64,000 nucleotides of DNA from Caballeronia sp. dw_276 (GCF_018449635.1 NZ_JAAVUV010000018.1:43783-107782), one strand, 5' to 3'; counted from the stretch's first letter, positions 25,801 to 34,865 are shown. The notes: generated from the letters alone by a model not told the origin. Program-made: numbers and translations.

Positions 25801-27584
25801 CGCGTATCAAGCAAGTTGCATCCGGGCGCTTTGGCGTGACGGCCGAGTACCTGTCGTCGGCGGATCAGATCCAGATCAAGATGGCGCAGGGCGCGAAGCC
25901 GGGCGAAGGCGGACAACTGCCGGGTCACAAGGTCAGCGACTACATCGGCAAGTTGCGTTATTCGGTGCCGGGCGTGGGCCTGATTTCGCCGCCGCCGCAT
26001 CACGATATTTATTCCATCGAAGACTTGGCGCAATTGATTCACGACTTGAAGAACGTGAACTCGTCGTCGAGCGTGTCGGTGAAGCTCGTGTCGGAAGTGG
26101 GCGTTGGAACGGTTGCTGCCGGCGTTGCCAAGGCGAAGGCCGATCACGTCGTGATCGCCGGCCACGATGGCGGCACGGGCGCTTCGCCGTTGTCGTCGTT
26201 GAAGCATGCGGGCACGCCGTGGGAACTGGGTCTTGCCGAAACGCAGCAGACGCTCGTGCTCAACCGTCTGCGCGGCCGTATCCGCGTGCAGGCCGACGGT
26301 CAGATGAAGACCGGCCGCGACGTGGTGATTGGTGCGCTGCTCGGCGCCGACGAATTTGGTTTTGCGACCGCGCCGCTCGTCGTGCAAGGTTGCATCATGA
26401 TGCGCAAATGTCACCTGAACACCTGCCCGGTCGGCGTCGCGACGCAAGATCCGGTGCTGCGCGCCAAGTTCACGGGGCAGCCGGAACACGTCGTGAACTT
26501 CTTCTTCTTCATCGCGGAAGAAGTGCGGGAAATCATGGCTCAGCTTGGCATCCGCAAGTTCGATGACCTCATCGGCCACGCCGAATTGCTCGACACGAAG
26601 AAGGGCGTCGAGCACTGGAAGGCTAAGGGTCTCGACTTCTCGAAGGTGTTTTATCAAGTGCCGAACGACGGCAGCATCGCGACGAAGCACGTCGAGACGC
26701 AGGATCACGGCCTCGAGAAAGCGCTCGATCACGTGTTGATCGAGAAGTCGAAGGCGGCCATCGAGAAGGGCGAGCACGTTTCGTTCATCCAGCCGGTGCG
26801 CAACGTGAACCGCACGGTCGGCGCAATGTTGTCGGGTCTCGTCGCACGCAAGCACGGCCATGACGGTCTCGCCGATGACGCCATCCACATTCAGTTGAAG
26901 GGCACGGCGGGGCAAAGCTTCGGCGCGTTCCTGGCGAAGGGCATCACGCTGGATCTCGTCGGCGACGGCAACGACTATGTCGGCAAGGGTCTTTCGGGCG
27001 GTCGCATCATCATTCGCCCGACGAACGATTTCCGGGGCAAGTCGGAAGAGAACATCATCTGCGGCAACACGGTCTTGTATGGCGCGATTGAAGGCGAAGC
27101 GTATTTCCGCGGCGTTGCGGGCGAGCGTTTCGCCGTGCGTAACTCGGGCGCGACGGCAGTCGTGGAAGGCACGGGCGATCACGGTTGCGAGTACATGACC
27201 GGCGGCACGGTGGTCGTGCTCGGCGAAACCGGGCGCAACTTCGCGGCGGGCATGTCGGGCGGCGTGGCGTTTGTCTATGATCCGGACGGTACCTTCGGCG
27301 GTAAGGCCAACAAGGCGATGGTCGCGCTCGATCCGGTTCTGCAACAAGCCGAACAGGAACGCACGGTCGACCGCGCGTTGTGGCATACCGGCCAGACCGA
27401 TGAAGCCTTGCTCAAGGGCCTGATCGAGCGGCACTTCCAGACTACCGGATCGCCGCGCGCGAAAGCGTTGCTCGAGAACTGGGATGCATCGCGTCGTCAG
27501 TTCGTGAAGGTCTTCCCGACGGAATACAAGCGGGCGCTCGGCGAGCTGGGCGCGAAGAAAGCGAAAGACGCGATCGCGGCCTGA
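22881..27584 (+). CDS. gltB: Glutamate synthase (NADPH) large subunit GltB
   Basis: 1567-residue large subunit of NADPH-dependent GOGAT, which makes two glutamates from glutamine and 2-oxoglutarate. A short propeptide precedes the catalytic N-terminal nucleophile Cys28 (HDSCGVGF) of the class II glutaminase domain (to about 430). Then come the central domain, the FMN-binding synthase barrel with KPGEGGQLPGHKV and the 3Fe-4S cluster motif Cys1171-x5-Cys1177-x4-Cys1182 (GCIMMRKCHLNTCPVGVATQDP region), and the GXGXG beta-helix C-terminal domain (GLSGGRIIIRP, GGVAFVYD). gltD follows after about 80 nt. Confidence 0.98.
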   Translation: MNEQLPPTLGSAPAAQGMYDPENEHDSCGVGFVAHIKGKKRHEIIQQGLKILENLDHRGAVGADKLMGDGAGILIQIPDGFYREEMAKQGVTLPPEGEYGVGMIFLPKEHASRLACEQELERTVKAEGQVVLGWRDVPVDATMPISPTVKASEPLIRQIFIGRGKDIVVTDALERKLYVIRKTASHRIQALKLKHGKEYFVPSMSARTVVYKGLLLAGQVGVYYRDLQDERTVSALALVHQRFSTNTFPAWELAHPYRMIAHNGEINTVKGNVNWLNARTGAIASYVLGDDLPKLWPLIYPGQSDTASFDNCLELLVMAGYPLVHAMMMMIPEAWEQHTLMDDNRRAFYEYHAAMMEPWDGPAAIAFTDGRQIGATLDRNGLRPARYVITDDDLVILASEAGVLPVPESKIVKKWRLQPGKMFLIDMEQGRIIDDKELKDNLANGKPYKSWIDAVRIKLDEIEPKAEEVDTQRREAAALLDRQQAFGYTQEDVKFLMAPMAQLGEEAVGSMGNDSPLAVMSNKNKTLYHYFKQLFAQVTNPPIDPIRENMVMSLVSFVGPKPNLLDTTNINPTMRLEVSQPVLDFKDIAKIRAIDKYTGGKFSSYELSICYPVVWGNEGVEARLASLCAEAVDAVKSGYNMLIVSDRKMDRDNLAIPALLATSAIHTHLVQHGLRTSTGLVVETGSARETHHFALLAAYGAEAVHPYLALETLAQMAEGLKGDLSADKAIYNYTKAVGKGLYKVMSKMGISTYMSYTGAQIFEAVGLASDLVEKYFKGTASKVGGIGIFEVAEEAIRLHREAFGENPILATMLDAGGEYAYRVRGEEHMWTPDAIAKLQHSTRSNSYQTYKEYAHLINDQTKRHMTFRGLFEFKVDPTKAIPLDEVEPAKEIVKRFATGAMSLGSISTEAHATLAVAMNRIGGKSNTGEGGEDANRYRNELRGIPIKNGDTMRSVIGDEVVTDIPLKEGDSLRSRIKQVASGRFGVTAEYLSSADQIQIKMAQGAKPGEGGQLPGHKVSDYIGKLRYSVPGVGLISPPPHHDIYSIEDLAQLIHDLKNVNSSSSVSVKLVSEVGVGTVAAGVAKAKADHVVIAGHDGGTGASPLSSLKHAGTPWELGLAETQQTLVLNRLRGRIRVQADGQMKTGRDVVIGALLGADEFGFATAPLVVQGCIMMRKCHLNTCPVGVATQDPVLRAKFTGQPEHVVNFFFFIAEEVREIMAQLGIRKFDDLIGHAELLDTKKGVEHWKAKGLDFSKVFYQVPNDGSIATKHVETQDHGLEKALDHVLIEKSKAAIEKGEHVSFIQPVRNVNRTVGAMLSGLVARKHGHDGLADDAIHIQLKGTAGQSFGAFLAKGITLDLVGDGNDYVGKGLSGGRIIIRPTNDFRGKSEENIICGNTVLYGAIEGEAYFRGVAGERFAVRNSGATAVVEGTGDHGCEYMTGGTVVVLGETGRNFAAGMSGGVAFVYDPDGTFGGKANKAMVALDPVLQQAEQERTVDRALWHTGQTDEALLKGLIERHFQTTGSPRAKALLENWDASRRQFVKVFPTEYKRALGELGAKKAKDAIAA

Positions 27585-27666
27585 GCCTTCTTAACCTTTA
27601 GCACGGCCCTTCGGCGTCAGACGCCGGAGGGTGGATCAACCCCAAATACAGAGAAAAGAGAACCAC

Positions 27667-29133
27667 ATGGGCAAGGCAACCGGTTTTCTCGAGTTCGAGC
27701 GCCAGCATGAGACGTACGAAGCGCCGCTCGCCCGCGTCAAGCACTACAAGGAATTCGTTCACGCGCTGTCGGACGAAGACGCGAAGGTGCAGAGCGCGCG
27801 TTGCATGGACTGCGGCATTCCGTTTTGCAACAACGGCTGTCCGGTGAACAACATCATCCCGGATTTCAACGATCTGGTGTTCCGCCAGGACTGGAAGTCG
27901 GCCATTGAAGTGCTGCATTCCACGAACAATTTCCCCGAGTTTACGGGCCGCATTTGCCCGGCGCCGTGCGAATCGGCGTGCACGCTCGGCATCAATGACG
28001 ACGCAGTGGGCATCAAGTCGATCGAACACGCGATCATCGATAAAGCCTGGACCGAGGGCTGGGTCGCGCCGCTGCCGGCGAAGCACAAGACCGGCAAGAA
28101 GGTGGCCGTGGTTGGATCGGGTCCTGCAGGATTGGCCGCTGCGCAGCAACTGGCGCGCGCCGGTCACGAAGTGACCGTGTTCGAGAAGAACGATCGCATA
28201 GGCGGATTGCTGCGCTATGGCATCCCTGATTTCAAGCTTGAAAAATGGCTCATCGACCGACGTATGCGGCAGATGGAAGCCGAAGGCGTGGCGTTCCGGA
28301 CGAATGTGTTTATCGGCAAGGATCCGTTGCCGGGGCATATCGCGAATACGGCGCGTGAAACCATCACGCCGGACGAACTGCGCGAACAATTCGATGCCGT
28401 CGTCATCGCCGGTGGTTCGGAAACGCCGCGCGATTTGCCGGTGCCGGGTCGCGAGATGCAAGGCATCCATTACGCGATGGAATTCCTGCCGCTGCAGAAC
28501 AAGGTCAACGCCGGCGATACGGTTGTCGACCAGTTGATCGCGAAGGGCAAGCATGTCGTGGTGATTGGCGGTGGCGATACGGGTTCGGATTGCGTGGGGA
28601 CGTCGAACCGGCATGGCGCGAAGAGCGTCACGCAGTTCGAGTTGCTTTCGCAGCCGCCTGAAACCGAAAACAAGCCGCTCGTCTGGCCGTACTGGCCGAT
28701 CAAGTTGCGTACGTCGTCATCGCACGAAGAAGGATGCGAGCGCGACTGGTCGGTGGCCACGAAGCGCTTCGAAGGCAAGAACGGCAAGGTTGAAAAACTG
28801 ATCGCCGTGCGTGTGGAATGGAAGGACGGGAAGATGCAGGAAGTGGCGGGATCGGAGTTCGAAATGAAGGCCGATCTGGTGCTCCTCGCAATGGGCTTTA
28901 CGCAACCGACTTCGCCGGTTCTGGAAGCATTCGGTGTCGATAAAGACGCGCGTGGAAACGTGAAGGCTTCGACCGAAGGCGAGAAGGCTTACTTCACGTC
29001 GGTGCCGAAGGTGTTCACTGCAGGCGATATGCGTCGCGGCCAGTCGCTGGTTGTGTGGGCGATTCGCGAAGGCCGCCAGTGCGCCCGTTCAGTCGATGCA
29101 TTTTTGATGGGGTCTAGCGAGTTGCCGCGGTAA
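27667..29133 (+). CDS. gltD: Glutamate synthase (NADPH) small subunit GltD
   Basis: 488-residue FAD/NADPH subunit that feeds electrons to GltB. The N-terminal cysteine-rich region for the 4Fe-4S clusters is intact (ARCMDCGIPFCNNGCPVNN and RICPAPCESACTLGI), followed by the FAD site VAVVGSGPAGLAAAQQLARAGH and the NADPH site VVVIGGGDTGSDC, ending GDMRRGQSLVVWAIREGR. I chose the ATG at 27667 (MGKATGFLEFERQ), the standard N-terminus, over one 12 codons upstream. Confidence 0.97.
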   Translation: MGKATGFLEFERQHETYEAPLARVKHYKEFVHALSDEDAKVQSARCMDCGIPFCNNGCPVNNIIPDFNDLVFRQDWKSAIEVLHSTNNFPEFTGRICPAPCESACTLGINDDAVGIKSIEHAIIDKAWTEGWVAPLPAKHKTGKKVAVVGSGPAGLAAAQQLARAGHEVTVFEKNDRIGGLLRYGIPDFKLEKWLIDRRMRQMEAEGVAFRTNVFIGKDPLPGHIANTARETITPDELREQFDAVVIAGGSETPRDLPVPGREMQGIHYAMEFLPLQNKVNAGDTVVDQLIAKGKHVVVIGGGDTGSDCVGTSNRHGAKSVTQFELLSQPPETENKPLVWPYWPIKLRTSSSHEEGCERDWSVATKRFEGKNGKVEKLIAVRVEWKDGKMQEVAGSEFEMKADLVLLAMGFTQPTSPVLEAFGVDKDARGNVKASTEGEKAYFTSVPKVFTAGDMRRGQSLVVWAIREGRQCARSVDAFLMGSSELPR

Positions 29134-29157
29134 GGTTTTATCGTTGCGATTCATTGA

Positions 29158-29188
29158 AACCGGGCTCGATGGTGAGCCCGGTTTTTTT
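29158..29188. terminator. Terminator after gltD (possibly shared with the LysR gene)
   Basis: Ten-bp stem AACCGGGCTC (29158-29167) with GAGCCCGGTT (29174-29183), 6-nt loop, then TTTTTAT. It ends gltD. The converging LysR gene finishes at 29187, inside the tail, so the hairpin probably also stops that transcript. Confidence 0.92.
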
Positions 29189-30086
29189 ATTGATGTTCGG
29201 CATGCGGCGCCTTGATGTAGTCCAAAAAAGCGCGCAATCCGCAGGACATGTACTGGCGGTTCGGGTAGTAAACGTGGAATCCCGGCCTTTCCGGTAGCCA
29301 ATCTTCGAGCACGGATATCAGTTGGCCGTTTTCAAGGTACGCTTTGACCTGTTCGTAATACAGGAAACCGACTCCAGCGCCTGCGAGCACGGCCTCCAGT
29401 TCGGCATCCATATCATCCACCACGATGTTGCCTGGCGCCGCAATTTCCAGCTTGCCTTCCGGTCCTTCGAACTCCCAGTTGTATGGCCGCCCGCTTGGAA
29501 AACGGAACACCACGCATTGGTGATCGACCAGATCGCGCGGATGTTCGGGCACCGCGCGCCCCGCGAAATAAGCAGGTGTCGCCACGACTGTCAACTTGGC
29601 CGGCGGCCCGATAGGCATGGCAATCATGTCCTTCTCGACAATCGCGCCGAGCCGGATGCCGGCATCGAATTGTCCTTCGACGATATCGACGAGAAAATCG
29701 TCCGTGGTGACTTCCACCTTCAGATCCGGGTATTGGCGCGTGAAACCGGTGACGAGCGGCATCAGGAACAATCGGGCTGCCAGCCGCGCCGCGTTGATTT
29801 TTAACGTGCCCATGGGTGAATCCCGGAAGGAGTTCACTTCATCGAGCATGGTCTTGATTTCATCGAATGCCGGGCGCAGCCGTTCGTACAAATTCCGGCC
29901 AGCCTCGGTCAGCGAGACGCTTCGCGTGGTGCGGTTGAAAAGACGCAGCTTGAGCCGTTGTTCCAGTTGCTTGATCGCATGGCTGATCGCCGATGGCGAC
30001 AACCCGAGTTCGTCGCCCGCAGCACGGAAGCTCCTACGACGAGCCACCGCGATGAACGTTGCGAAATCAGAAAAGTGCGTCCGCAT
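29187..30086 (-). CDS. LysR-family transcriptional regulator
   Basis: 299 residues from the ATG at 30086, which puts the winged helix-turn-helix at the usual place (FATFIAVARRRSFRAAGDELGLSPSAISHAIKQLEQRLKLRLFNRTTRSVSLTEAG, about 8-62). A type-2 periplasmic-binding-like effector domain follows. It belongs to the CrgA/DsdC-like subgroup by its HTH wording (SAISHAIKQLEQRLKLRLFNRTTRSV). It is divergent from the flavodoxin-fold oxidoreductase gene 101 bp away, so that gene is its likely target. Effector unknown. Confidence 0.93.
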   Translation of the reverse strand: MRTHFSDFATFIAVARRRSFRAAGDELGLSPSAISHAIKQLEQRLKLRLFNRTTRSVSLTEAGRNLYERLRPAFDEIKTMLDEVNSFRDSPMGTLKINAARLAARLFLMPLVTGFTRQYPDLKVEVTTDDFLVDIVEGQFDAGIRLGAIVEKDMIAMPIGPPAKLTVVATPAYFAGRAVPEHPRDLVDHQCVVFRFPSGRPYNWEFEGPEGKLEIAAPGNIVVDDMDAELEAVLAGAGVGFLYYEQVKAYLENGQLISVLEDWLPERPGFHVYYPNRQYMSCGLRAFLDYIKAPHAEHQ

Positions 30087-30187
30087 TAGTGAAAATTTCT
30101 CAGTAAGCCATCTCAAAGCATCACTTTTACAGAACTATCCGCCGACCGTAAAGTGAGGTCTTGCATCGCAACAATTGAGATAACAGC

Positions 30188-30787
30188 ATGAAAACTGAGA
30201 GCATTTACTTTATTTGGGCTCATCCGCGGGCTGATTCGTTGACCGCGCATATCGTGGAAGAAATGCAGGGTCAGGCGGCGCGTGACGGTATGAGCACGAC
30301 CACTTTGGATCTTTATCGCAGCGGATTTGATCCGGTGCTCGGTACGGAAGACGAACCGGACTGGAATGATTCGACGAAACGGCTCTCGCCAGAAGTGCAT
30401 CGGCTATTCGGCGAGCTGGAGGGGAAGGACACCCTCGTGGTCGTGTTTCCGGTGTGGTGGTATAGCTTTCCGGCCATCATCAAAGGCTATATGGACAGGG
30501 TGTGGAATCACGGCCTGGCATATGGCGAAGGGCATCGTTTGCCGGCCAGGAAGATTCATTGGGTAGGGCTGGTCGGCGGCTCGGAGGAACGGTTTGCAAG
30601 ACGCGGCTGGCTTGCCAACATGACGGATTTCTTCAATGGTATTGGCGGCTATCTGGGTATCGAGAAAACCGAGGTCACTTTCCTCTACAACACCATTGGC
30701 GTTGAAGAAGATATCGTCGACCGTGAACGGCATTTCGAGAACCTGTTTGCAGAGGCACGGGGTGTGGTGAGCGGGTTGGCTGCGTGA
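30188..30787 (+). CDS. NAD(P)H-dependent flavin oxidoreductase, quinone-reductase (flavodoxin-fold) family
   Basis: 199 residues with a flavodoxin-like fold of the MdaB/KefF/NQO type: IYFIWAHPRADSLTAHI at the N-terminus, the FMN-contacting VVVFPVWWYSFPAIIKGYMDRVW segment around 83-106, and GLVGGSEERFARRG. Members reduce quinones by two electrons or act as ancillary flavoproteins. The gene is divergent from the LysR regulator, a typical pairing for redox- or quinone-induced enzymes. Substrate not determinable. Confidence 0.87.
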   Translation: MKTESIYFIWAHPRADSLTAHIVEEMQGQAARDGMSTTTLDLYRSGFDPVLGTEDEPDWNDSTKRLSPEVHRLFGELEGKDTLVVVFPVWWYSFPAIIKGYMDRVWNHGLAYGEGHRLPARKIHWVGLVGGSEERFARRGWLANMTDFFNGIGGYLGIEKTEVTFLYNTIGVEEDIVDRERHFENLFAEARGVVSGLAA

Positions 30788-30940
30788 TCGTTGCGGGAGA
30801 CTCGCGTCCTCCGCCCAAGGGAGGAGGACGCACACCCTCACCACTGTTTCACTCCGCCACACCCGCTATTACGACTTCTCCGATATCCCCCTCACCGCCA
30901 GAAGCGCATGCTGACGCCCTCACATTTTCAGGGGCACGGT

Positions 30941-31711
30941 ATGACCAAGATCAAATGGAAGTCCAGCGGCGCGATCCTAATTTCAGCCTTCGTTTCACTC
31001 GCGGCAACCGCGGCTGAAACAAACCACGGCTGGACCTACACCGGCGAGCACGGCCCGGCCCACTGGGGCGCCTTGAGCGAAGCCTTCCACGCATGCGAAG
31101 GCGGCCGCGCCGAATCGCCGATCAACATCGAAGGCGCCAAAAAGGCTCCTGCCGACATGCCGCGCCTCAAGATCAACTACGCGCCGCTTCCCATCGATAT
31201 CGTCAACACCGGTCACGCCATTCAGTTCAACGCAACGCCCGGCACCGACAGCATCGCCCTCGGCGATAAAGCCTATCAACTCGTGCAATTCCACTTTCAT
31301 TCGCCGGGCGAAGAGCGTTTCGCGGGCAAGGAAAGCGTGATGGACGACCACCTCGTGCACAGCACGGCTGACGGCAAACTCCTCGTATTGGCCGTGCAAT
31401 TCAAGCTCGGCGCGCATGCGAACCCCGTCATTCAGGCGATGCTCGATCGCGTTCCAAGCGAGAAGGGCGCGGAGATGAAAGTGATCGCCGTGACGGTGAA
31501 CCCGCTCGACTTGCTGCCGAAGAACACCGGTTACTACACGTACAGCGGTTCGCTCACAACGCCGCCGTGTACGGAAGGCGTGACGTGGATCGAGTTCAAG
31601 GAACCGGTCAGCATCACGAAACAGCAACTCGATGCCATGCAACATTTTTATCGGGGTAATCAACGTCCGGTACAAGCATTGAATGGACGCGAGATATTTG
31701 AAGTAGATTAA
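30941..31711 (+). CDS. Alpha-class carbonic anhydrase, periplasmic
   Basis: 256 residues with a signal peptide cut near ATAA-ET (about residue 25). It is an alpha-CA: HWGALSEAFHACEGGRAESPINI near the mature start, zinc ligands His118 and His120 in VQFHFHSPGEE and His137 in DDHLVHS, and GSLTTPPCTEGVTW near the C-terminus. It would interconvert CO2 and bicarbonate in the periplasm. The chosen start follows a purine-rich AGGGGCACGGT site; the reading frame continues upstream without family similarity. Monocistronic. Confidence 0.94.
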   Translation: MTKIKWKSSGAILISAFVSLAATAAETNHGWTYTGEHGPAHWGALSEAFHACEGGRAESPINIEGAKKAPADMPRLKINYAPLPIDIVNTGHAIQFNATPGTDSIALGDKAYQLVQFHFHSPGEERFAGKESVMDDHLVHSTADGKLLVLAVQFKLGAHANPVIQAMLDRVPSEKGAEMKVIAVTVNPLDLLPKNTGYYTYSGSLTTPPCTEGVTWIEFKEPVSITKQQLDAMQHFYRGNQRPVQALNGREIFEVD

Positions 31712-31726
31712 GCAGCCAAGATGAAC

Positions 31727-31756
31727 GAGGCCGTCAAGCTCCACAAAGACGGCCTC
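31727..31756. terminator. Hairpin between carbonic anhydrase and MFS genes
   Basis: Nine-bp stem GAGGCCGTC (31727-31735) with GACGGCCTC (31748-31756), between convergent genes and overlapping the last bases of the MFS gene. It lacks a clear T-run in either direction, so its terminator role is likely but not certain. Confidence 0.5.
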
Positions 31757-32996
31757 ATCCCAACGCTTTTCCTCGTGTCTCCGGCAACAGCAACGCCGCG
31801 ACGATCACCAGCAAATATCCGGTTCCGGCGACCATGCCTATCGCCTTGACGAGCGACATGCCTTGCGAAAACACGCCGACAAGTATCGGGAAAAACGATC
31901 CAAGTCCGCGCCCGAGGTTGTAGCAAAAGCCTTGCCCCGATCCGCGAATCGCATTCGGATAAAGCTCCGACAAGTACGCCCCCACGCCCGCAAAAATCCC
32001 CTGCACGACAATGCCAAGCGGAAAGCCGAGAAGCAACATGGCGTGATCGGTGATGGGGATCATCGTGTAGATCATGCCGAGCAGAAACGAGCCGATCGCA
32101 AACAACACAAACGATGCCCGTCGCCCGATCTTGTCGCAAAGAATCGCGCCAAACACGTACCCGAGGAACGAGCCGACGATCAGCACCACGAGATAACCGC
32201 TCGTGTTGAATACGGACAGATGCCGCTCGGTCTTGAGATACGTCGGCAGCCACGTGGTGATTGCGTAATAACCGCCGAGCATGCCGGTGCATAACGCGCT
32301 GCCGAGTATCGTTGTCTTGAGGTGCGCGCCTTTGAAGATATCGGCGAAGCTGGCCGTTTCCGTGCCGGCATCGCGGGCGCGGCGCGTGGCGAGATAGATC
32401 TCGGGATCGCTGACATTGCGGCGGATATACAGAATCCACAGCGCCGGCACGATGCCGATCCAGAAGCACGCGCGCCACGCGGTATCTTCCGGCAGCAACG
32501 CGAAGAACGCCCAATAGAGAATGGCCGCCGCGCCCCAGCCGAACGACCAGCTGCTTTGCACGGTTCCAACCGCTTTCGCCCGATGCTGCGGCGAGCGGAT
32601 GGTCTCGGCCATCATCACGGTGACGACGGACCATTCGCCGCCAAACCCCACGCCTTGCAGCGTGCGCGTGACGAGCAACTGCCCGAATGAATGCGTGAAG
32701 CCGGAAAGGAACGTGAAGAACGCAAAGCAGCCGATGGTCCATTGCAACACGCGCACACGGCCGTATCGATCGGAGAGGATGCCGGCAAGCCATCCACCAA
32801 TCGCCGATGAAATCAGCGAACTCGTCGCGATCATCCCTGCTTCGCTTTTACTCATGCCCCACGTGGCGATCAGCGTGGGAATGAGGAACGAGTAAATCAT
32901 GAAGTCGAAGGCATCGACTGCGTAGCCGCCGAAACCGGCGTAAAGCGTGCGGCGCTCGCGCGTCGTCAACTCGGTGAACCACTCGAACGCTCGCAT
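31755..32996 (-). CDS. MFS transporter, sialate/lactate-type (SHS) proton symporter family
   Basis: 413 residues, twelve predicted helices. GGYAVDAFDFMIYSFLIPTL in helix 1 carries the acid-transporter D-x-F-D pattern. The MFS motif GILSDRYGRVRVL lies between helices 2 and 3 and CDKIGRRASF between helices 8 and 9; AYLSELYPNAIRGSGQGFCYNLGRGLG is typical of the SHS and aromatic-acid:H+ symporter groups. Likely import of an organic acid such as lactate or pyruvate by proton symport; the substrate cannot be fixed. It stands alone between the carbonic anhydrase and the ABC transporter. Confidence 0.88.
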   Translation of the reverse strand: MRAFEWFTELTTRERRTLYAGFGGYAVDAFDFMIYSFLIPTLIATWGMSKSEAGMIATSSLISSAIGGWLAGILSDRYGRVRVLQWTIGCFAFFTFLSGFTHSFGQLLVTRTLQGVGFGGEWSVVTVMMAETIRSPQHRAKAVGTVQSSWSFGWGAAAILYWAFFALLPEDTAWRACFWIGIVPALWILYIRRNVSDPEIYLATRRARDAGTETASFADIFKGAHLKTTILGSALCTGMLGGYYAITTWLPTYLKTERHLSVFNTSGYLVVLIVGSFLGYVFGAILCDKIGRRASFVLFAIGSFLLGMIYTMIPITDHAMLLLGFPLGIVVQGIFAGVGAYLSELYPNAIRGSGQGFCYNLGRGLGSFFPILVGVFSQGMSLVKAIGMVAGTGYLLVIVAALLLPETRGKALG

Positions 32997-33064
32997 CCCG
33001 TCTCCTGTTCAATGCCCGCTTCTTCGAGGGCGGCGGAACATTCTACGGCGTCCAAAAATGCAAA

Positions 33065-33088
33065 AAGCGGGTCACGAAGGACCCGCTT
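33065..33088 (-). terminator. Terminator after the SbmA/BacA-like ABC gene
   Basis: Nine-bp stem AAGCGGGTC (33065-33073) with GACCCGCTT (33080-33088). On the minus strand the hairpin is followed by TTTGCATTTTT. It lies 26 nt after the ABC transporter stop. Confidence 0.8.
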
Positions 33089-33113
33089 CCTCAAACACGC
33101 GGCAACCGGAGTG

Positions 33114-34865
33114 CTACGCCGGCAGGCTTTCCACCGCCGCGCGCTCGATATCGATCCGGTTTTCATGGAACCCGGAGACCGATTCGCGGTGCGCTACGCT
33201 GACGATCGCGGCGTTCGGCAACGCATCGATAAACGCCGTATAGATCAGCATCTCGTTCTCGGCATCGAGGGCGCTGGTGGCTTCATCGAGGAAGATGAAA
33301 TCCGGTTTGTGCAGCAGCACGCGGGCCGCGGCAAGCCGTTGCTGTTCACCCGGTGACATCATCTTCGCCCAATGGCCGGACTCATCCAGACGCGAGCCAT
33401 ATGCGGCCAGATTGCAGACGCGCAGGGCTTCGCGACAGGCCTCATCGGTGAAAACGGAGGCTTCCGACGGATAGCTCAGTGCCGCCTTCAACGTGCCGAT
33501 CGGCAAGTAGCTTTGCTGCGGGATGAACATCAGTTTTGCATCGACGGGTGCGTCGATGGTGCCATCGCCGAACGGCCACAATCCGGCCAAAGCGCGCATC
33601 AAGGTGCTCTTTCCCGAACCCGACGGCCCTTGCACGAGCCAGCGCGAACCGGGCTTTACAGTGACATCGGCGACGGTGGCGAGCGGTTTGCCGTTGGGCA
33701 ACGCCAGCTTCAATCCGTTTGTCACCAAAGCGTCCGTGCTCGCGTAATGCAGGTTGATGCCGCCGTGCGCGGTCGCCGGCGAAATGGCTTCCTTGATGTG
33801 CGTCGAACGCATCACGCGCTTGAATTCGCGCAACCGGTTCACGGTCGCGCGCCATTCGACCAAGGTCGAATAACTATTGATGAACCATGAAAACGAGTCG
33901 CTGACCGTGCCGAATGCCGAGCTGATCTGCATCAGAACGCCGAGCGAATAAAACCCGGCGAAGTAGCGGGGCGCGGCAACCATGATCGGGAAGATGTTCG
34001 CCACCTGGCTATAAAACGCCAGCACGAAGGTCAGCCGCTTGGTGTATTTCATGATCTGCCAGTAGTTCTGGCGGATCGTCTGGAAGATGCCCTTGGCGGT
34101 CGTGGTTTCGGTCGCGACGCCATCGTAGAACGCGATCTGTTCGGCGTTTTCGCGAATGCGGATCAGGCCGAAGCGGAAGTTGGCTTCCACCTTCTGCGCC
34201 TGATAATTGATCGATACCAGCGGATGCCCGAAGCGCTGCATCAGAAGCGACCCGACCACGGCGTACCCCGCGGCGGCCCAGACCATATAGCCGGGGATCG
34301 TTATCGCCGTGCCGAACACGGAGAAGCTCAACGCGCCGGCCAGCGACCACAAGATGGTGATGAACGTGGCGAGCGTGACGAGCGTCGACAACAGATCCAG
34401 CGATAACGCCAGCGTCGTCGTGGCGAACGACTGAAGGTCGTCGCTGATCCGCTGGTCGGGGTTATCGGCGAGACGATCGCGTTCTATGCGGTAGAAGGCT
34501 TTGTCGCCGAGCCATTGTTCGAGGTAACGATGCGTGAGCCACTGGCGCCATTTGAAGCCGAGCATCTGCCGCAAATACCGGCCGTACACCGCGAGCAGGA
34601 TGTACGCGAACGCGAGCCCGGTGAAGATCATCAACAGATGCGGAAAGTCGTGGACGTTCTTGGTCTGCAGCGCGTTGTAGAAGTCCGCGTTCCACTTGTT
34701 CAGGCGGACGTTGATATACACGACCGTCATGTTGATCGCGATGATCGCGATCAGCAAAAGCCACGCAATGCCGCGTTCTTCCGATACCCAATAAGGCTTG
34801 ATCAGACTCCACGCCGACACTTTGTCGGCGTTTTGTTCCGTGTTGCCGGGAGGTGTGATGGTCAT
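33114..34865 (-). CDS. SbmA/BacA-like ABC transporter with fused ATPase
   Basis: 583 residues: an N-terminal ABC_membrane_2-type transmembrane half (WRQWLTHRYLEQWLGDKAFYRIERDR followed by NPDQRISDD, the family signature, about 120-155) and a C-terminal nucleotide-binding domain with Walker A GPSGSGKSTLM near 413-423, signature MSPGEQQRLAAARVLL and Walker B FIFLDEATSALDAENE. This is the YddA / ABCD-like architecture. Relatives import peptides, antimicrobial peptides or cobalamin, or act in very-long-chain fatty acid traffic. Half-size, so it should work as a homodimer. Single gene on the minus strand. Confidence 0.9.
   Translation of the reverse strand: MTITPPGNTEQNADKVSAWSLIKPYWVSEERGIAWLLLIAIIAINMTVVYINVRLNKWNADFYNALQTKNVHDFPHLLMIFTGLAFAYILLAVYGRYLRQMLGFKWRQWLTHRYLEQWLGDKAFYRIERDRLADNPDQRISDDLQSFATTTLALSLDLLSTLVTLATFITILWSLAGALSFSVFGTAITIPGYMVWAAAGYAVVGSLLMQRFGHPLVSINYQAQKVEANFRFGLIRIRENAEQIAFYDGVATETTTAKGIFQTIRQNYWQIMKYTKRLTFVLAFYSQVANIFPIMVAAPRYFAGFYSLGVLMQISSAFGTVSDSFSWFINSYSTLVEWRATVNRLREFKRVMRSTHIKEAISPATAHGGINLHYASTDALVTNGLKLALPNGKPLATVADVTVKPGSRWLVQGPSGSGKSTLMRALAGLWPFGDGTIDAPVDAKLMFIPQQSYLPIGTLKAALSYPSEASVFTDEACREALRVCNLAAYGSRLDESGHWAKMMSPGEQQRLAAARVLLHKPDFIFLDEATSALDAENEMLIYTAFIDALPNAAIVSVAHRESVSGFHENRIDIERAAVESLPA

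Noticed and set aside
22794..27434. 1546-codon open frame on the minus strand
   Set aside because: It is the antisense shadow of gltB, whose domains and catalytic motifs are complete on the plus strand. High GC creates long antisense frames; this one has Arg/His-rich composition and no family motif.
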